Below are positions 31,053-42,655 of a DNA stretch of 64,000 nt, piece after piece. Below the pieces are notes generated by a model that was given only the letters and a program-made list of their open reading frames with translations, ran no database searches and was not told the origin of the DNA. Origin of the DNA: Salvator merianae (Eukaryota > Chordata > Lepidosauria > Squamata > Teiidae); contig QVOM02000021.1 in assembly GCA_003586115.2 (NCBI GenBank), positions 8,322,248-8,386,247 of the forward strand, written 5' to 3'. Position 1 is the stretch's first letter. Every line of letters begins with the position of its first letter. The translations under genes were made by a program, and so were the position numbers.

Positions 31053-32262
31053 TGGGAGAACTAAACCCAAACAGTGGGTCAAGAAACCTATCGTTGCTGG
31101 TTTGTCGTTCCCACCGCCTCCACTGTAAAGTTTTGAAAGCATTATTTCACTTTTCGTTTTATTTTTGCTGCCAAGCGCCTGTGCTCTGGTTTGCCCCACC
31201 CTCAATCCAGCCCTGGCTAAACCAAGTCAATTTGACATATATAAGAGGGAAGAGAGAAATAAGTGTCAATCTGTGGTGGATTCAGAGCAGCCTCGTCGGC
31301 TGGGGAAGCAGATATTCACAATGACAGTCCACCCTGAGCTTCCCTGCTTATGGCAGCCGCTGTAATTGAATCTGCTCTCCATCCCTTCCCACCAGTTCTC
31401 TGAACAATTTAGGTAGACACTCCACAAATGGTGCAAACGGGCCTACAGGAAAAGCATTCATCTGCAAACTGTTGTAGAAAGTACTTGCCCCTTCCCAATT
31501 GTGCGGGTGTCCTCAAAGATAAGACTGAGTGCTAGAGAATGGGAGAAGGTGGCTTTTCGGAAGTAGGCAAAAGCCTTTGAATTAAATTACCATGGGCAAG
31601 AATAATAACAGCACCGACATCTTAAACTGATGAAATGAGAGGCTCCTCTGAGTAAGAGGAGGAAGAATAGAACAGCTGAAGAAAATAATCAAATGTATGT
31701 CTTTATTCCTTTCATTCTTCTTCCTTGACAATGGCTTTTGTAGCAACTGTGCAGAACCTAAAGGAAACATCTTGAAAAGCAGCCAGAATCTGTCATGCTT
31801 TGCTAGCGCACTGGGTTTTTTTCTATTTCCAGCAGGACTGAAAGCATGTGCATTTTATAGAATAGATCATCCATAACACTCAGCATATTTTTAAAGATTG
31901 ATTTCCTATACTGGCTTTCTTTTGTTAGAAGAATGACGGAGTTCAACAGTTTAGATTAGTCTGAGATATATTATACCACCCAAGCTGATCAAGAGATGGA
32001 GAATGGAATTGACCTTTTTTCCCCTTCTCTCTGCTGCAATCGATATCCTGCCATTATATTATCTCATCGCTTCCGTTACTGTCACTTTAATTACAGTGAC
32101 TAAAAGTCCAGCAACTCTGAAGAGCCAGGGAGGTTCCAGACCTTCCTCTCTTCCCATTTCCTATCACTGCTTTCCATCTCAGGTCCATTACCAAAGTCAC
32201 TGCCATGTCATAGATACAGCCATGGCTTTGGCCCATCCTGTGTTCCTTCTGCAAATTTTAAC
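31053..32262. other. No recognisable feature
   Basis: Intron sequence; no paired ends or open frame of note. Confidence 0.4.
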
Positions 32263-32265
32263 TAT

Positions 32266-32843
32266 GGGCATTTTTGCACTTACAAGAGAAGAACAGAATA
32301 ATTAGCAGGCTTCAGGCTGGTGAAGATGGAGCCTGGTGGGTACCATTCGCACTTGTCAGCAATGGAAAAGACTGCAAGCTGACCAGCAGAGGGAGCAGTG
32401 CGAATAGAAAAGTACTAGACAGGAAGTGATGTCAGTAACCATAGAGCTACGACTTCAAACCATAGAGCTACCACTCCGAACCATAGAGCTACTACTCCGA
32501 AGTCAGAGCAGCTCCTTTCACAGTTGTCTTTGAAATGGCAGCCAGGGTGCGAAGCCGAAAGTGCAAACCGGGTTGCGAAGTGTTGGATGGTGCCTGCGCG
32601 GCTCTCCCAGCCCCTTCCTGCTGCCATTTCAAACCCAGTAGTGCAAACAGAGTTCCCCAATCTACACCAGATCATGCAAGTGAACTTCAGGACTGCAGTT
32701 TACTGCACCAGCCTTACTCAGCTTCAAGTGAGCATCAGGTGGGCTTGGGTGAGTTTCAAGGCTGATGCTGTTGTTTGACGGTGCAAATGCACCTGACTAG
32801 TGAGTGGACAGGAACGTTCCTCTCACAAAATGCAAACAGGCCC
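32266..32843 (+). mobile_element. MITE, GGGCCTTTTCACACTTA group
   Basis: The left end GGGCATTTTTGCACTTA and right end (reversed GGGCCTGTTTGCATTTT) are clear. The flanking triplets TAT and TTT differ by one base. A worn palindrome has its AATT centre at the same distance from the left end as in other copies. Confidence 0.65.
32438..32502. repeat. Three imperfect 21-22-bp tandem units
   Basis: The block ACCATAGAGCTAC starts at 32438, 32459 and 32481, inside the MITE. Confidence 0.85.
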
Positions 32844-32886
32844 TTTATTCCCTGCTTTCCCCAGTCCAAAGCTCATTGGAAGATTA

Positions 32887-33027
32887 AGGGTGCATCCAGA
32901 CATGACTCACTTATTCCACTATATATTTGGATATTTCAGAATAAAGCGTGGGTATTCTGGAATATCCATGCTTTATTCCAGAATATCCAAATACAGTGGA
33001 ATAAGTAAGCGATGTCTGGATGCAGCC
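32887..33027. mobile_element. Palindromic MITE, GGCTGCATCCAGACATC group, TSD TTA
   Basis: TTA lies at 32884-32886 and 33028-33030. The 141-nt body is an almost complete palindrome with ends AGGGTGCATCCAGACAT and (reversed) GGCTGCATCCAGACATC. Confidence 0.8.
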
Positions 33028-33030
33028 TTA

Positions 33031-34667
33031 GACGCTGCATACATGGGGAATTTTGCCCGGCATAATGTGAATGAAGATGTTTGCAGTGGTTATGTGTTTC
33101 TGCACATGCATTACAGAGTTAAAATTTTTCGCTTTTTCCTGTGAGAGGAGAGATTTCAACCATTCTCTTGAGGCAGGAGGAGGTTATGTGAAGGACAGAA
33201 TAGATTGCTGCCCTGTACTCCTTGTTCACACAGCCAAATCAGTCCATGCCGAAAGGGTGCTGGGAGGGTAGTGACTATATCTCATGATGCCCATCTGTCT
33301 CCTAGCCTGCTTTTGCTCCTGGGAATGCTCTTTTTGCAGAATGGGAAAAACCACTGTGTAAAAGAGAATGAGGGCCTGGTTCACCCCTACAGCCATCGTG
33401 TAGAAGGATGGCATCTGTTGGACTGACCTACTTATGGTTTCACTTCCCAGTGCCGTTACATGAAACACCAAAAATGGCTGACTTCCAGGGCTGTTTCCAG
33501 CATTCCCTTTAGTGGTCCTGGTTGGAAACATCAATGCCAGGGAACTTTTGTTCTCCAGCCTCCAAGTCTGCAGAGGCCAGGGTGCAGAGGCAGGGTGAAC
33601 AGCACACTTCCCTGTTTCTGAGCTGAAGCAGGTGTTCTGGCCCAGGAGCTTCTGCACTCATGCAGAAGTTGCCAATAATACCTATCTTAGATTCACTGGT
33701 ATACAGTGATTTTGGTGCCAACGATGTCTGAACAGTTTTATATTAAGTTTATGGTGCTGATTAAGAATATGACTTCGGTTTTGCCAGATTGGCTCTAGTT
33801 TCTGAGATATTTAATAGTTAATTAATTAATTAACACAACACATTTGAAAAGCATTCAGACCTGCCAGACCTGCCTACAAATTGCAATACAAAATAATTAT
33901 ATGGGATATTTCATTACCTAAGACACTGTTAAAGAGTCAAAAGACAGACCAAAAGCTATCGCATTTGTTATCACACACAAGTCGCATTGGGGGAATGCAT
34001 TATTTTCATGGATGTCCATTATCTCAAAAACTAGAACCAATTCAGCAAAAGTCATGGGATTTTTGAATTCAGCACCCTCAAAATACCCTAAATCCATTAA
34101 AAAAACCTTGGCACCTTTATGTAGACTTGTGTTATGCCTCGAGGAAGAGCAGAGTTAGCCACAGTGTACAAAACTGCAATGTGTATGTGTGTCAGGTCTT
34201 TCCCTATATCTCTGAGCCTAATGTCTGATTAGAGTTGGGACTGGGAGTTTTGTGGGGAGGGAGACATTAAATAGATTCATATGTTTGGTGAGGATCCCAT
34301 TAGGGACCAACAGCTGTCCACTTATGGCAATATGAACGTTCTTCCTTGCATTATCTGTATTTCTAGAAAATCTGCTTCCTTGCTCACATTTCCCCAGTCT
34401 CAGCTTGTAATTCCAGGATATTTTAATATAAGCAATGAAATTCCTTTTCTTTCTCTCTATCCCCAACATCTGATTTTCTTTTTCCTTTACCTTAGACCTT
34501 AGAAACTGCACAGATTCCGGAAATTCATAGTTCTGGTTTTGTGTGTTAACTTACAAGCTTATCTTCTTTTAAGCTTTGGTGTATATATGTATATGGACAT
34601 ATCTGACTAATATCTGAGTCTCCCAGGGGTGTAGAACCCACTGTCTTTATTTTTCTGATACTCTTGC
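33031..34667. other. No recognisable feature
   Basis: Intron sequence. The start at 33373 (GGGCCTGGTTCACCCCTAC) and a CTGTTCAGACATCG (reverse) near 33722-33735 could be worn MITE ends, not provable by eye. Confidence 0.35.
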
Positions 34668-34675
34668 TCTACTCC

Positions 34676-34762
34676 AGTGAGTATTTGTTGCTCAGTAGTA
34701 CAGCAAGTGCCTGAAAGCAGCTGGTCACAGGTTCCATCCCCAGCATCTCCCCAGATGAACAT
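34676..34762 (+). mobile_element. tRNA-derived SINE head
   Basis: An A-box-like TTGCTCAGTAGTACAGC and a B-box-like AGGTTCCATCCCC are spaced as in a tRNA. The downstream cttgccaagaaaaccgtagc fits a reptile SINE body. Confidence 0.55.
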
Positions 34763-35420
34763 AATGGCAAAATCATTTCTGTGCCCTTGCCAAGAAAACC
34801 GTAGCTCCCAGAAGTCAAGTTCAGCTTTAGTTCAAGAGCATCTTTACCTTTTACTTTACCTTTTACAAGTTCTACTCCAGGACAGATTTGGAAGGACTGA
34901 TAGATTGGTAACTGAACAAAGTGATTGTGGAGTTTTCTAAATCACAACGTGGGCAAGTAGCTTTAAGCTGTTAGGAACAGTTGGCATATCTGAGGTTAAG
35001 TGGAAGAGATTTTCAGAGAGCAGCCATTGACCTATAGTTTATCTTTTATATTCTGCAAAAAAAAAAAAGGAAAAGGAAAAGAAAAAGGAGGAGAACAGAT
35101 ACTCAAGGTAGCTTGTTGTTGTTGCAGTTGCACAGGCAGCCAATGCAGATCTTACTCAATGTAGCTAAGATTTTACAAAATGGCTTGTGTAGAACTCTGC
35201 TCATAAAGTTTGGCTCCAGCGGCTCCATATGGGTTGCATTGAATGGCTTGCAGAGTGTGTTTGTTTTCCTGAGTTTCCGGCATATGCTGGCATTTCCTTG
35301 GAGAACAGGAACAGCCAGCATTTGTTATATGAAAATATTGTGTTTGTAAGGATCATGTGTGGGAAGCGTTTGATATCAGGAGCGCCAGGCCTGATGCAGA
35401 TACTGTTCTAGTCTTAACTA
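34763..35420. other. No recognisable feature beyond SINE tail
   Basis: Includes repeated ttaccttttac at 34845-34865 and an A-rich run near 35057; nothing else. Confidence 0.35.
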
Positions 35421-35570
35421 TGCCATTTCTGCACTGGGCCTTATTCTGGATTATATGCCTGGAACAGGGGCCTGCCATCCCCATGCTAGTGCCTACTGGG
35501 CCTGCCAGAGCCTGCACTACCATATGGATGGCAGGTCCCTATTCCAGAATAAGGCCCAGTGCAGAAAGAA
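35421..35570. mobile_element. Fold-back MITE, GGGCCTTTCTGCACT group, right end cut by CR1
   Basis: The arms CTGCACTGGGCCTTATTCTG and its reverse complement face each other across about 90 nt. The right terminus stops at GCAGAAAG, where the CR1 3' end begins; a plausible remainder (AGCC then TTA) is on the far side of the CR1 near 36800. Confidence 0.65.
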
Positions 35571-36795
35571 ACATAGAAACATAGAGTTGGAAGGGACCTC
35601 CTGGATCATCAAGTCCAACCTCCTGCTCAATGCAGGATTACCTAAACCATCCCCGATAAATGGCCATCCAGTCTCTGCTTGAAGACCTCCATCGAAGGGG
35701 AACTCACCACCTCCTGCGGCAACCTATTCCACTGGTTGATCGTCCTTACTGTCATAAAATTTTTTCTAACATCTAATCTGAATCTTTTGCCCTGCAGTTT
35801 CATCCCATTGCTTCTAGTCCTTCCTTGTGCAAGTGAGAACAGGTCTGATCCTTCTGCACTGTGACAGCCCTTTAGGTATTTGTAGACAGCTATCATGTCC
35901 CCTCTCAGTCTTCTTTTTTGTAGGCTAAACATTCCTAGTTCCTTTAACCATTCCTCATAGGACACGGTTTGTAGACCATTCACCATCTTGGTAGCTCTCC
36001 TTTGAACCTGCTCCAGTTTGTCAGTGACTTTTTTAAACTGGGGTGCCCAGAACTGGACACAGTACTCCAGATGAGGTCTGACCAAGGCAGAGTAGAGAGG
36101 GATAATAACTTCACGCGATCTGGACTCTATGCTTCTCTTAATACACCCCAGGATTGTGTTTGCCTTTTTTGCAGCTGCTTCGCACTGTTGACTCATGTTC
36201 AATCTATGATCTACTAGGACACCCAGGTCCTTTTCACATGTGCTGCTGCTCAGCCGGATTCCTCCCATTCTATATGTGTTTTTTTCATTTTTCTTGCCCA
36301 GATGTAGTACCTTGCATTTTTCCTTGTTAAATACCATTCTATTAGTTGCAGCCCATTGTTCAAGTTTTTCTAAATCTTTTTGAATCCTCTCTCTCTCTTC
36401 TCTAGTGTTAGCAACCCCCCCTAGCTTTGTGTCATCAGCAAATTTGATCAGTTTCCCCTCAACTCCCTCATCCAGATCATTTATAAAAATGTTAAACATA
36501 ACTGGGCCCAGCACAGAGCCTTGGGGTACACCGCTTGAGACTTTCTTCCAATTGGATGTGCAGCCATTTATAACCACTCTTTGAGTACGATCACTAAGCC
36601 AGTTATGAACCCACCTAACAGTTACCTTGTCAATCCCATATTTGATCATTTTTTCAATGAGGATGGTATGAGATACTTTGTCAAATGCTTTGCTAAAGTC
36701 AAGATATACTATGTCTACGGCATTTCCCTGATCAACCCATTCAGTGATTTTGTCATAGAATGAAATTAGATTAGTCTGACATGACTTGTTTGTTA
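35571..36795 (-). mobile_element. Young CR1 LINE, 5'-truncated, open RT frame
   Basis: The minus strand is open without stop from about 36795 to 35642, about 384 codons. It holds the RT blocks VYLDFSKAFDKV, SGVPQGSVLGPV and KFADDTKLGG (catalytic Asp pair intact), then the C-terminal RPHLEYCVQFW and RRLRGDMIAVYK region. The 3' UTR ends in CTATGTTTCTATGTTTC-type repeats at 35571. No endonuclease domain is present because the element is cut at its 5' end, as usual for CR1. Confidence 0.9.
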
Positions 36796-37447
36796 CAAAG
36801 AGCCTTAAGGCTGCCCTGAATATTCTGTTTTCATATTTGTTTCAAAATCAGCCCATTTGATTCAGCCAAGTTGCAAATAAATAAATAAATAAATAAATAA
36901 ATCCCCACTGTGCTAAACACTTGAGTGACTTCCGAGCAATTTGGCACCATTTTGCTCCCACTGTACTTAGCTGGTCATTGCTAGTTTTCTTCTTCTTTGC
37001 CCTGGACTTCCTGTCTCTCTTTTGCCAGTTACAATGCCTGGCAGTAGCAACTTCATTTACAGACTTCTGTGATGTCATCCCCCCAGGCATGGGAAGGAGA
37101 GGCTATTGACAAGATCATGTGAATTGCTGGAGTCGGTAGGATTAAATGGCAGTGAGAACAGATGAGGCTTGGGCGGGAAAGGCAGAAAGGGAAATGAAGC
37201 AGAGAATGTTGCCGAAGCATCATAAATATGTTCAGAATGAATGTTGAAAATAATCTAAACGGGGAGGTGCCTTTCAGCACTCACACAGAGAAACATAGGA
37301 AATAAGTCATTTTTGTTGAGCTCTAGAATTAATTAATGCTTCTGCAGTTTTGCAGAGGCTGTAAATTCAGATCTTAACTTCCTGCAAGACTGTACAACAA
37401 AAAATAAACCACATGTTTCATACTTTATTCATTCTCTTATTAGTGTT
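36796..37447. other. Intron sequence with an AAAT array
   Basis: Seven AAAT units at 36875-36902; otherwise nothing recognised. Confidence 0.5.
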
Positions 37448-37450
37448 TTA

Positions 37451-37924
37451 AGGCCTGTTCGCATTAACCAGCCTAGTATGGTATAACAATACCATACTAG
37501 GCTGGTAAAGAACCAGCAGCTCAGTGGCCATTTGCACTTTGAATGCTAGAACAATGCTGTACTGGGCCACCAGCACACGCACTGAGAATGGCAGGCCCAA
37601 CTGCCATGACAGCTGCCAAAGCAACATCTGGCACATCGCCAGAGATTGCCATGGCGATCGGGAAGCAGCACGCGACTGCTTAGTCGCTGCAGCAACACCT
37701 CGCCCATTCGCAGCGTTCGCACCCAGAAGAGGATGTGAACACTACTGACTGAGAGCCATCCAGCTGCTCCCGGTCAAGCTGTGGACAATGTTTTAGTTGT
37801 CCACAACTAGGAATGCCTTGGAAGAGCTGGAGACCCTTCTGGACGTGGCAGCGGGGTGGGCATGTGGACAGGCCTGTCTGGTGAATGTCTAGAAGCTCAC
37901 CTACAAGTAAGTGCAAACAGGTTC
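37451..37924 (+). mobile_element. MITE, GGGCCTTTTCACACTTA group, TSD TTA
   Basis: TTA lies at 37448-37450 and 37925-37927. The left end AGGCCTGTTCGCATTAA (17 nt) is followed at once by a 38-nt hairpin, 37468-37505: two perfect 17-bp arms starting CCAGCCTAG around AACA. The right end reversed is GAACCTGTTTGCACTTA. Confidence 0.8.
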
Positions 37925-38469
37925 TTAGTCTTGAGTTAGACAACTGGTCTCCAGTTTTGACTAACTGAATTATTGCAAAAGCTTTAATTAGCAGTTTTTA
38001 TTGTTTGGTTGCAGTTCACATTTCTTAGGCAACAGCTTCGTGGAACCATGGACATAACTTAGAGATTCAAGGGTGCAGGTTTGCTCGGCCCTGCTTCTTC
38101 TCGGCGCTGGAAACATGTAGGTCCGCACAGGCCCACACTAGCCCAGATGGGATCCTGCCCTAAGCACTGTTTGGAATTCTGTAAAGGATGAGGGGGAGTA
38201 AGTGCTCTGTCAGTGCTTCACTTTGCTTTTCTGATGCCACCAGTGCTACCACTCATGTGAATCTGCCTTGTCCGCTGTCCAAAGCACTTCCTTGGCCATT
38301 CCCTGTGTTCAGATAAACATTCCTGTCCAGCAACACTGAAACCAGGGGACAAAATTCCTCGCAGCGCTCCACACAGATCCTGCCTTAGAGCTCAACCTAA
38401 GTCTAACCTTTTCCTCTTTTGGCAAAGTCCTTCATCAAAGGCACTGAAATAACCTCATCAGTTACGGAA

Positions 38470-39330
38470 TAAGAGGATAGGTCCTGTCTTGGATAGGTAA
38501 CTGACTAAAGGGCAAGAAACAGAGAGACATTTCTCAGAGTGAAGGGAAGTAAAAAGTAGAGTCTCCCAAGGTTCAAGTGGAACCTGTGCTTTTAAATTTA
38601 TTCATAAATGATCTAGAAGTAGGGATAAGCTGTGAGACGGCAAAGCTTGCAGACAACACCGAATTGTTCAGGGTAGTAAAAACTAAAAGAGATTGTGTAG
38701 AACTCCAGAAGGAACTGTTGGCATTGGGTGAGTGGGTAACCAAGTGACAAATGAGTTTCAATATTAGCAATTACAAAGTGATGCACATTAAGACACCCCC
38801 CACCAATTATAATTTGATGGGGTCTGAGCCTTCTGCAAATACCAAAAAAGGAATTTTGGGGTTTTAGCAGCCAACTCAATGAAGATGTTGACCTAGTGTG
38901 CAGCAGCAGTGGTGAAAGAAAATTGAATACTAGGGATATTTAGGAAGGGAATAAAAAATAAGTCAGCAAGCATCATTGTGCTTCCATGTAATTCTATGGT
39001 GTGGCTACATTTGGAGTATTGCATACAATTTTGGTCTCCACACCTAAGAGAGGATATTGTGGAACTGGAAAAAGGGCAACCAAAATGATCAGGTGATAGA
39101 ACACCTCCTTTATGAGATCAGGCTGCAATGTCTTGACCTCTCCCAGTTCGAAAGATGGAATTTAAGAGGTGACCTGATTGAAGTTTATAAAATCATGCCT
39201 GATGTAGAAAAGGTAGATTGAGAAAAATTATTTTATCTATTGCACAGCACTAGAACCAGGGGGCATTCTATGAAGCTGTTGATGAACAGGTAGACCTGAA
39301 AAGGAAAATAGGGAAGAAAGGGGAGTGAGC
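38470..39330 (+). mobile_element. CR1 LINE, RT C-terminal half, decayed
   Basis: Degenerate text in CR1 order: a worn FINDLE..VG.AK..DDT region at 38600-38660, then a worn ..EYCIQFWSPHLR region at 39010-39060, then the LRGDLIEVYKIM region at 39160-39200. Many stops. Confidence 0.7.
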
Positions 39331-40027
39331 ATTATTAAAATAGAATTCTGAACCAGAATACAGGACTATATAGGAGTCTAATGTGTATCTTGACTTACTT
39401 TTGCTGTTGGAAAGATGAATGACAAACTATATGAACATGGTGATAATGTTTTCGGGCCCAGCTATGCGCAGTATCGCTGAAGTGCTCTGAGCCAAGAAAA
39501 TTGCTTAGTGAGTTTCAGGAATGTTTACATTCATATTTGTTTGCCCTCCTTTCTCCTATATTTCCCAAGCACACATGTATATTTTGCGTCAACTTGTTTT
39601 AAGTAGCCCGGTCTATTTCCTCCCCTCCCTGCGGAAATACAATGAGATTAGCCATTGCTTTTGTCTGTCACCTGCTTTGTTTTTTGTCTTTTGATTTCAC
39701 TCAGGGCTCATCCCAAAGTACAACCCCCCACAGATACCTGTTTCAGGAACATGATTATGCTTACCTTCTAAATTTTATCCACCTTTAAGAAAATTCACCT
39801 TTGAGTTAAATGTTGTGGAAGGAAAATGGCTTGTCATTTTGTTGATTTGTTCTCTTCCCTCCAGAGGGTGGATTAAGGCTTAGGTGTAATCAGTCACCTT
39901 AAATTGGTTAATCAGGATGACTAAGTGGAACAGCAGTTGACCAATAGGAGACCTTCCAAGGGCAAGAAGTATTTGATGTCAGCAATCAGCTAGACAAGCC
40001 AAGGTATCTGAATTTCTTGGGCCAGGC
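39331..40027. other. No recognisable feature
   Basis: Intron sequence. Confidence 0.4.
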
Positions 40028-40030
40028 AAT

Positions 40031-41077
40031 GGGCCTTTTCGCTTTTGAAACTAGTGAGCATCAGGAATGCTCACTAGTCAAGTGCGTTCGCACCCTCAGA
40101 TGGTTGTAGTGACCGGCAGTGGACCTCATCTGCTGCCGATTGCTACAACCACTGGAGAAGAAAGTTGCTGTCTGAATCCTCATCTGAAGCTCAAAGTGAA
40201 CTTCAGGTGAGGATTTGTTTGCACTTACCTTCTCCACGGTGGTGGCGGCCATCTTCTGGACGATCAGCCCACCCATCACGTATGCACGATCTCACAACCA
40301 CACATGCGATTGGGCCTGGGACACCAGTTGGGACCGCACTGGGCCCCTTCCGACGTTTTGGTGCCCAATCATGGGCATGAAGGGCAGTCGCTGTGGTAGC
40401 GGCCTGCAAGCGTCAGGCCACTGCCATGGCAACCGGGAGGCCCGCGCAGTGTGCATGCATGGTAATGCAGCTCACGCGTGCACACTGGGCCCCTACTCCC
40501 CATAGTGCGATCAGGCCTTCCCAATTGGGCCCACCTGGGCAGCGTGATCACCCCAATCAGGCTGGGTGGACCTGATCGAGGTGCCGCAGGCCCGATCCGG
40601 AAGACCCAATCGCAGAGGGGAGGGGCCCACTGTGCATGTGTGAGCTGCTTCGGCACGCATGCACACTGCACGGGCCTTCCAGTCGCCATGGCAGCGGCCT
40701 GATGCTTGCACAACGCTGCCACAGCGACTGTTCTTTGTGCCCATGATCAGGCACCGAAACACCGGATGGAGTGCAGCGCAGCCCCACCTGGCGTCCCAGG
40801 TCCGGTCGCGGTGGTGTGGGCCCGATGGGGCCTTGTGCGGGCCCAAGGGGTAGGCCCAATTACCCACCCCGCATGCGTGCGTGGGGAGCTACTGCTGGTC
40901 GCCATGGCAGCAGCCGGACACATGCTGGTGGCTGTCATGGCGAGGATCAGGCACAGCTTCTGGCGTTTGCACTCGCGAATGCTGGTAGGCAGCTGAAGGT
41001 AATTTTTTAGGGCCCATCTATTCCACACTAGAATGGGCTAATTAGCCCATTCTAGTGTGGTAAGTGCAAACAGGCCC
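40031..41077 (-). mobile_element. GC-rich MITE, GGGCCTTTTCACACTTA group, TSD AAT
   Basis: AAT lies at 40028-40030 and 41078-41080. The left end is GGGCCTTTTCGCTTTTG with a perfect 12-bp stem (ACTAGTGAGCAT, 5-nt loop); the right end reversed is GGGCCTGTTTGCACTTA. A perfect 38-bp palindrome, 41023-41060, centred on CTAATTAG, stands exactly 17 nt from the right terminus. The 1-kb middle is CpG-rich, with repeated GCCATGGC motifs and several GGGCCCGATC-type words. Confidence 0.85.
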
Positions 41078-41080
41078 AAT

Positions 41081-41604
41081 GACAGGAAGTTAGACTGGTT
41101 TGTTATGCAACCAGCAGGGCCTAACAATAAAAAAATCTACTGTTCTAGTTAACTACTATTTTGCAAGATGAACTAAAGTGGTGGGTTTACATGAGTTGCA
41201 GTGATTAAAAACTTGTAATAATTATGTGCAACTGAATAGTAATTACCTAATTATCCTTGTATGATACTTCTCTGACATCCAGGGCTATTGACCAATCAAA
41301 CATTTTAAACTAGGTCTTCTACCAAAAAAATTTTATATTGTGATTTTCATTACTTCCTAACTGCCTGCTCTGTAATACTTATGCAGTGCTTCACGTTTCC
41401 TTACAGATTTAGGATATCTGTGAACATCTATGTTCAGCATCTGGTAATCTAATAATGATGCCTTTTAGAGTAGTTACTAAAAATTAGAAATGTTAATAAT
41501 GGACAGAAATAAAATGAATATATTTTTAAAAAAATAATGCAGGTGTACAATTTTAGTATGGATGTGAAATTTTGCTAGTTTTATAGGTTTAGATATATAG
41601 TTTT
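41081..41604. other. No recognisable feature
   Basis: AT-rich intron. Confidence 0.4.
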
Positions 41605-41760
41605 GGCTGCATCCAGACATCGCTTACTTATTCTGGTATATTTGGATATTCCAGAATACAGCTTTCCTGGATTCCACTATATTTGGATATTCTAGAATAA
41701 AGTACACCTGGGAGGGCGTTATTCCAGAATATCCAAATATAGGGGAATAAGTAAGCGACA
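41605..41760. mobile_element. Palindromic MITE, GGCTGCATCCAGACATC group, right end cut
   Basis: The left end GGCTGCATCCAGACATCGC is complete; the right arm stops at GTAAGCGACA, about 15 nt short. The centre carries an extra half-repeat (attccactatatttggatat). Confidence 0.7.
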
Positions 41761-42100
41761 TAACCATCATCACTGAATTAATATATTAAAAACAGTTGTG
41801 AAGTGCATACTCTTTGTTTCTTCCCACGTGTCCACGATTTTTGACATGAAGATTTAATGGTGTCAGAGTTGTAATAAAGACAGATAGGGTCCTTTATTTT
41901 TAGCACGGGACAATCAATCTCCATTGTTTGCAGAGACTGGCAAGTACAGTAGGGCAGGCAGACTTGCCAGAATTTGTGTACTGAAATGAACCCTAGGAGT
42001 GTGTTAGAACAGTCATTCATGCTTACCTCTGAGCTCAACCATTCATGCTTAATTGGGTGTGCCCCATCACTGAACACAGACAGCCCTGTTTAGAGTAAAT

Positions 42101-42576
42101 GGGTGTTTTCACACTTACCACTGTAGAACAGGATAATTATCCTGTTCCACGGTGGTATTGACCATGTAGCGTGGACACCATCTGCACTGCATGGCCATAG
42201 TCTGCCATATGAGTGGGCTACCAGCATTCGCAGTGCAAATGCTCGATGTTCACCCTGACAGTGGCCAAGAAGCATCTAGCCGCTGCCATGGCGACCAGCA
42301 GCACTGCGCAACACGCAGTCACATGCAGCCTCACTGGGTCCACTACAATCATCTTGCCTCACGAGCTGAACTTCATCCTGAACTTCATGTGCTATATGCT
42401 TGGGTTCCAGAGAACTATGGGCTGGTCACTTTGCTCAAATTGCTCTGGAGACAAGACTCAATCTTACTCTGCCCTCCTACAGGTTTGCTGCATGGAAAAA
42501 CATCAAGGCAACTTGATCTCCCTGTGTACTGTTGCCACTAGAGGCAAGGGCTTACCGGGGTCAGGCATCAGACTTA
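42101..42576 (+). mobile_element. MITE, GGGCCTTTTCACACTTA group, right end missing
   Basis: GGGTGTTTTCACACTTA (17 nt) is followed by a 38-bp palindrome (42118-42155) with only two arm mismatches and the AATT centre. The body (GCCGCTGCCATGGCGACCAG) matches the 23539 and 40031 copies. No proper right end was found before the next element. Confidence 0.6.
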
Positions 42577-42655
42577 GGACCTTTTCACACTGACCAGCAT
42601 AGAATAGTATAACAATATCACTCTAGACTGGAAAAGACCCATCAGCACAGTTGCC
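42577..42655 (+). mobile_element. MITE end fragment, GGGCCTTTTCACACTTA group
   Basis: TTA then GGACCTTTTCACACTGA (17 nt), then a 38-nt worn hairpin (42594-42631) of the same type as 37468-37505 (CCAGC...AACA...CTGG). It is cut where CR1 sequence begins. Confidence 0.6.

Noticed and set aside
34676..34762. tRNA gene
   Set aside because: A and B boxes are imperfect and no cloverleaf closes; it fits a SINE head.
35642..36649. 335-residue minus-strand frame as a host protein gene
   Set aside because: It is a CR1 reverse-transcriptase fragment (FADD box, CR1 3' end), not a cellular gene.
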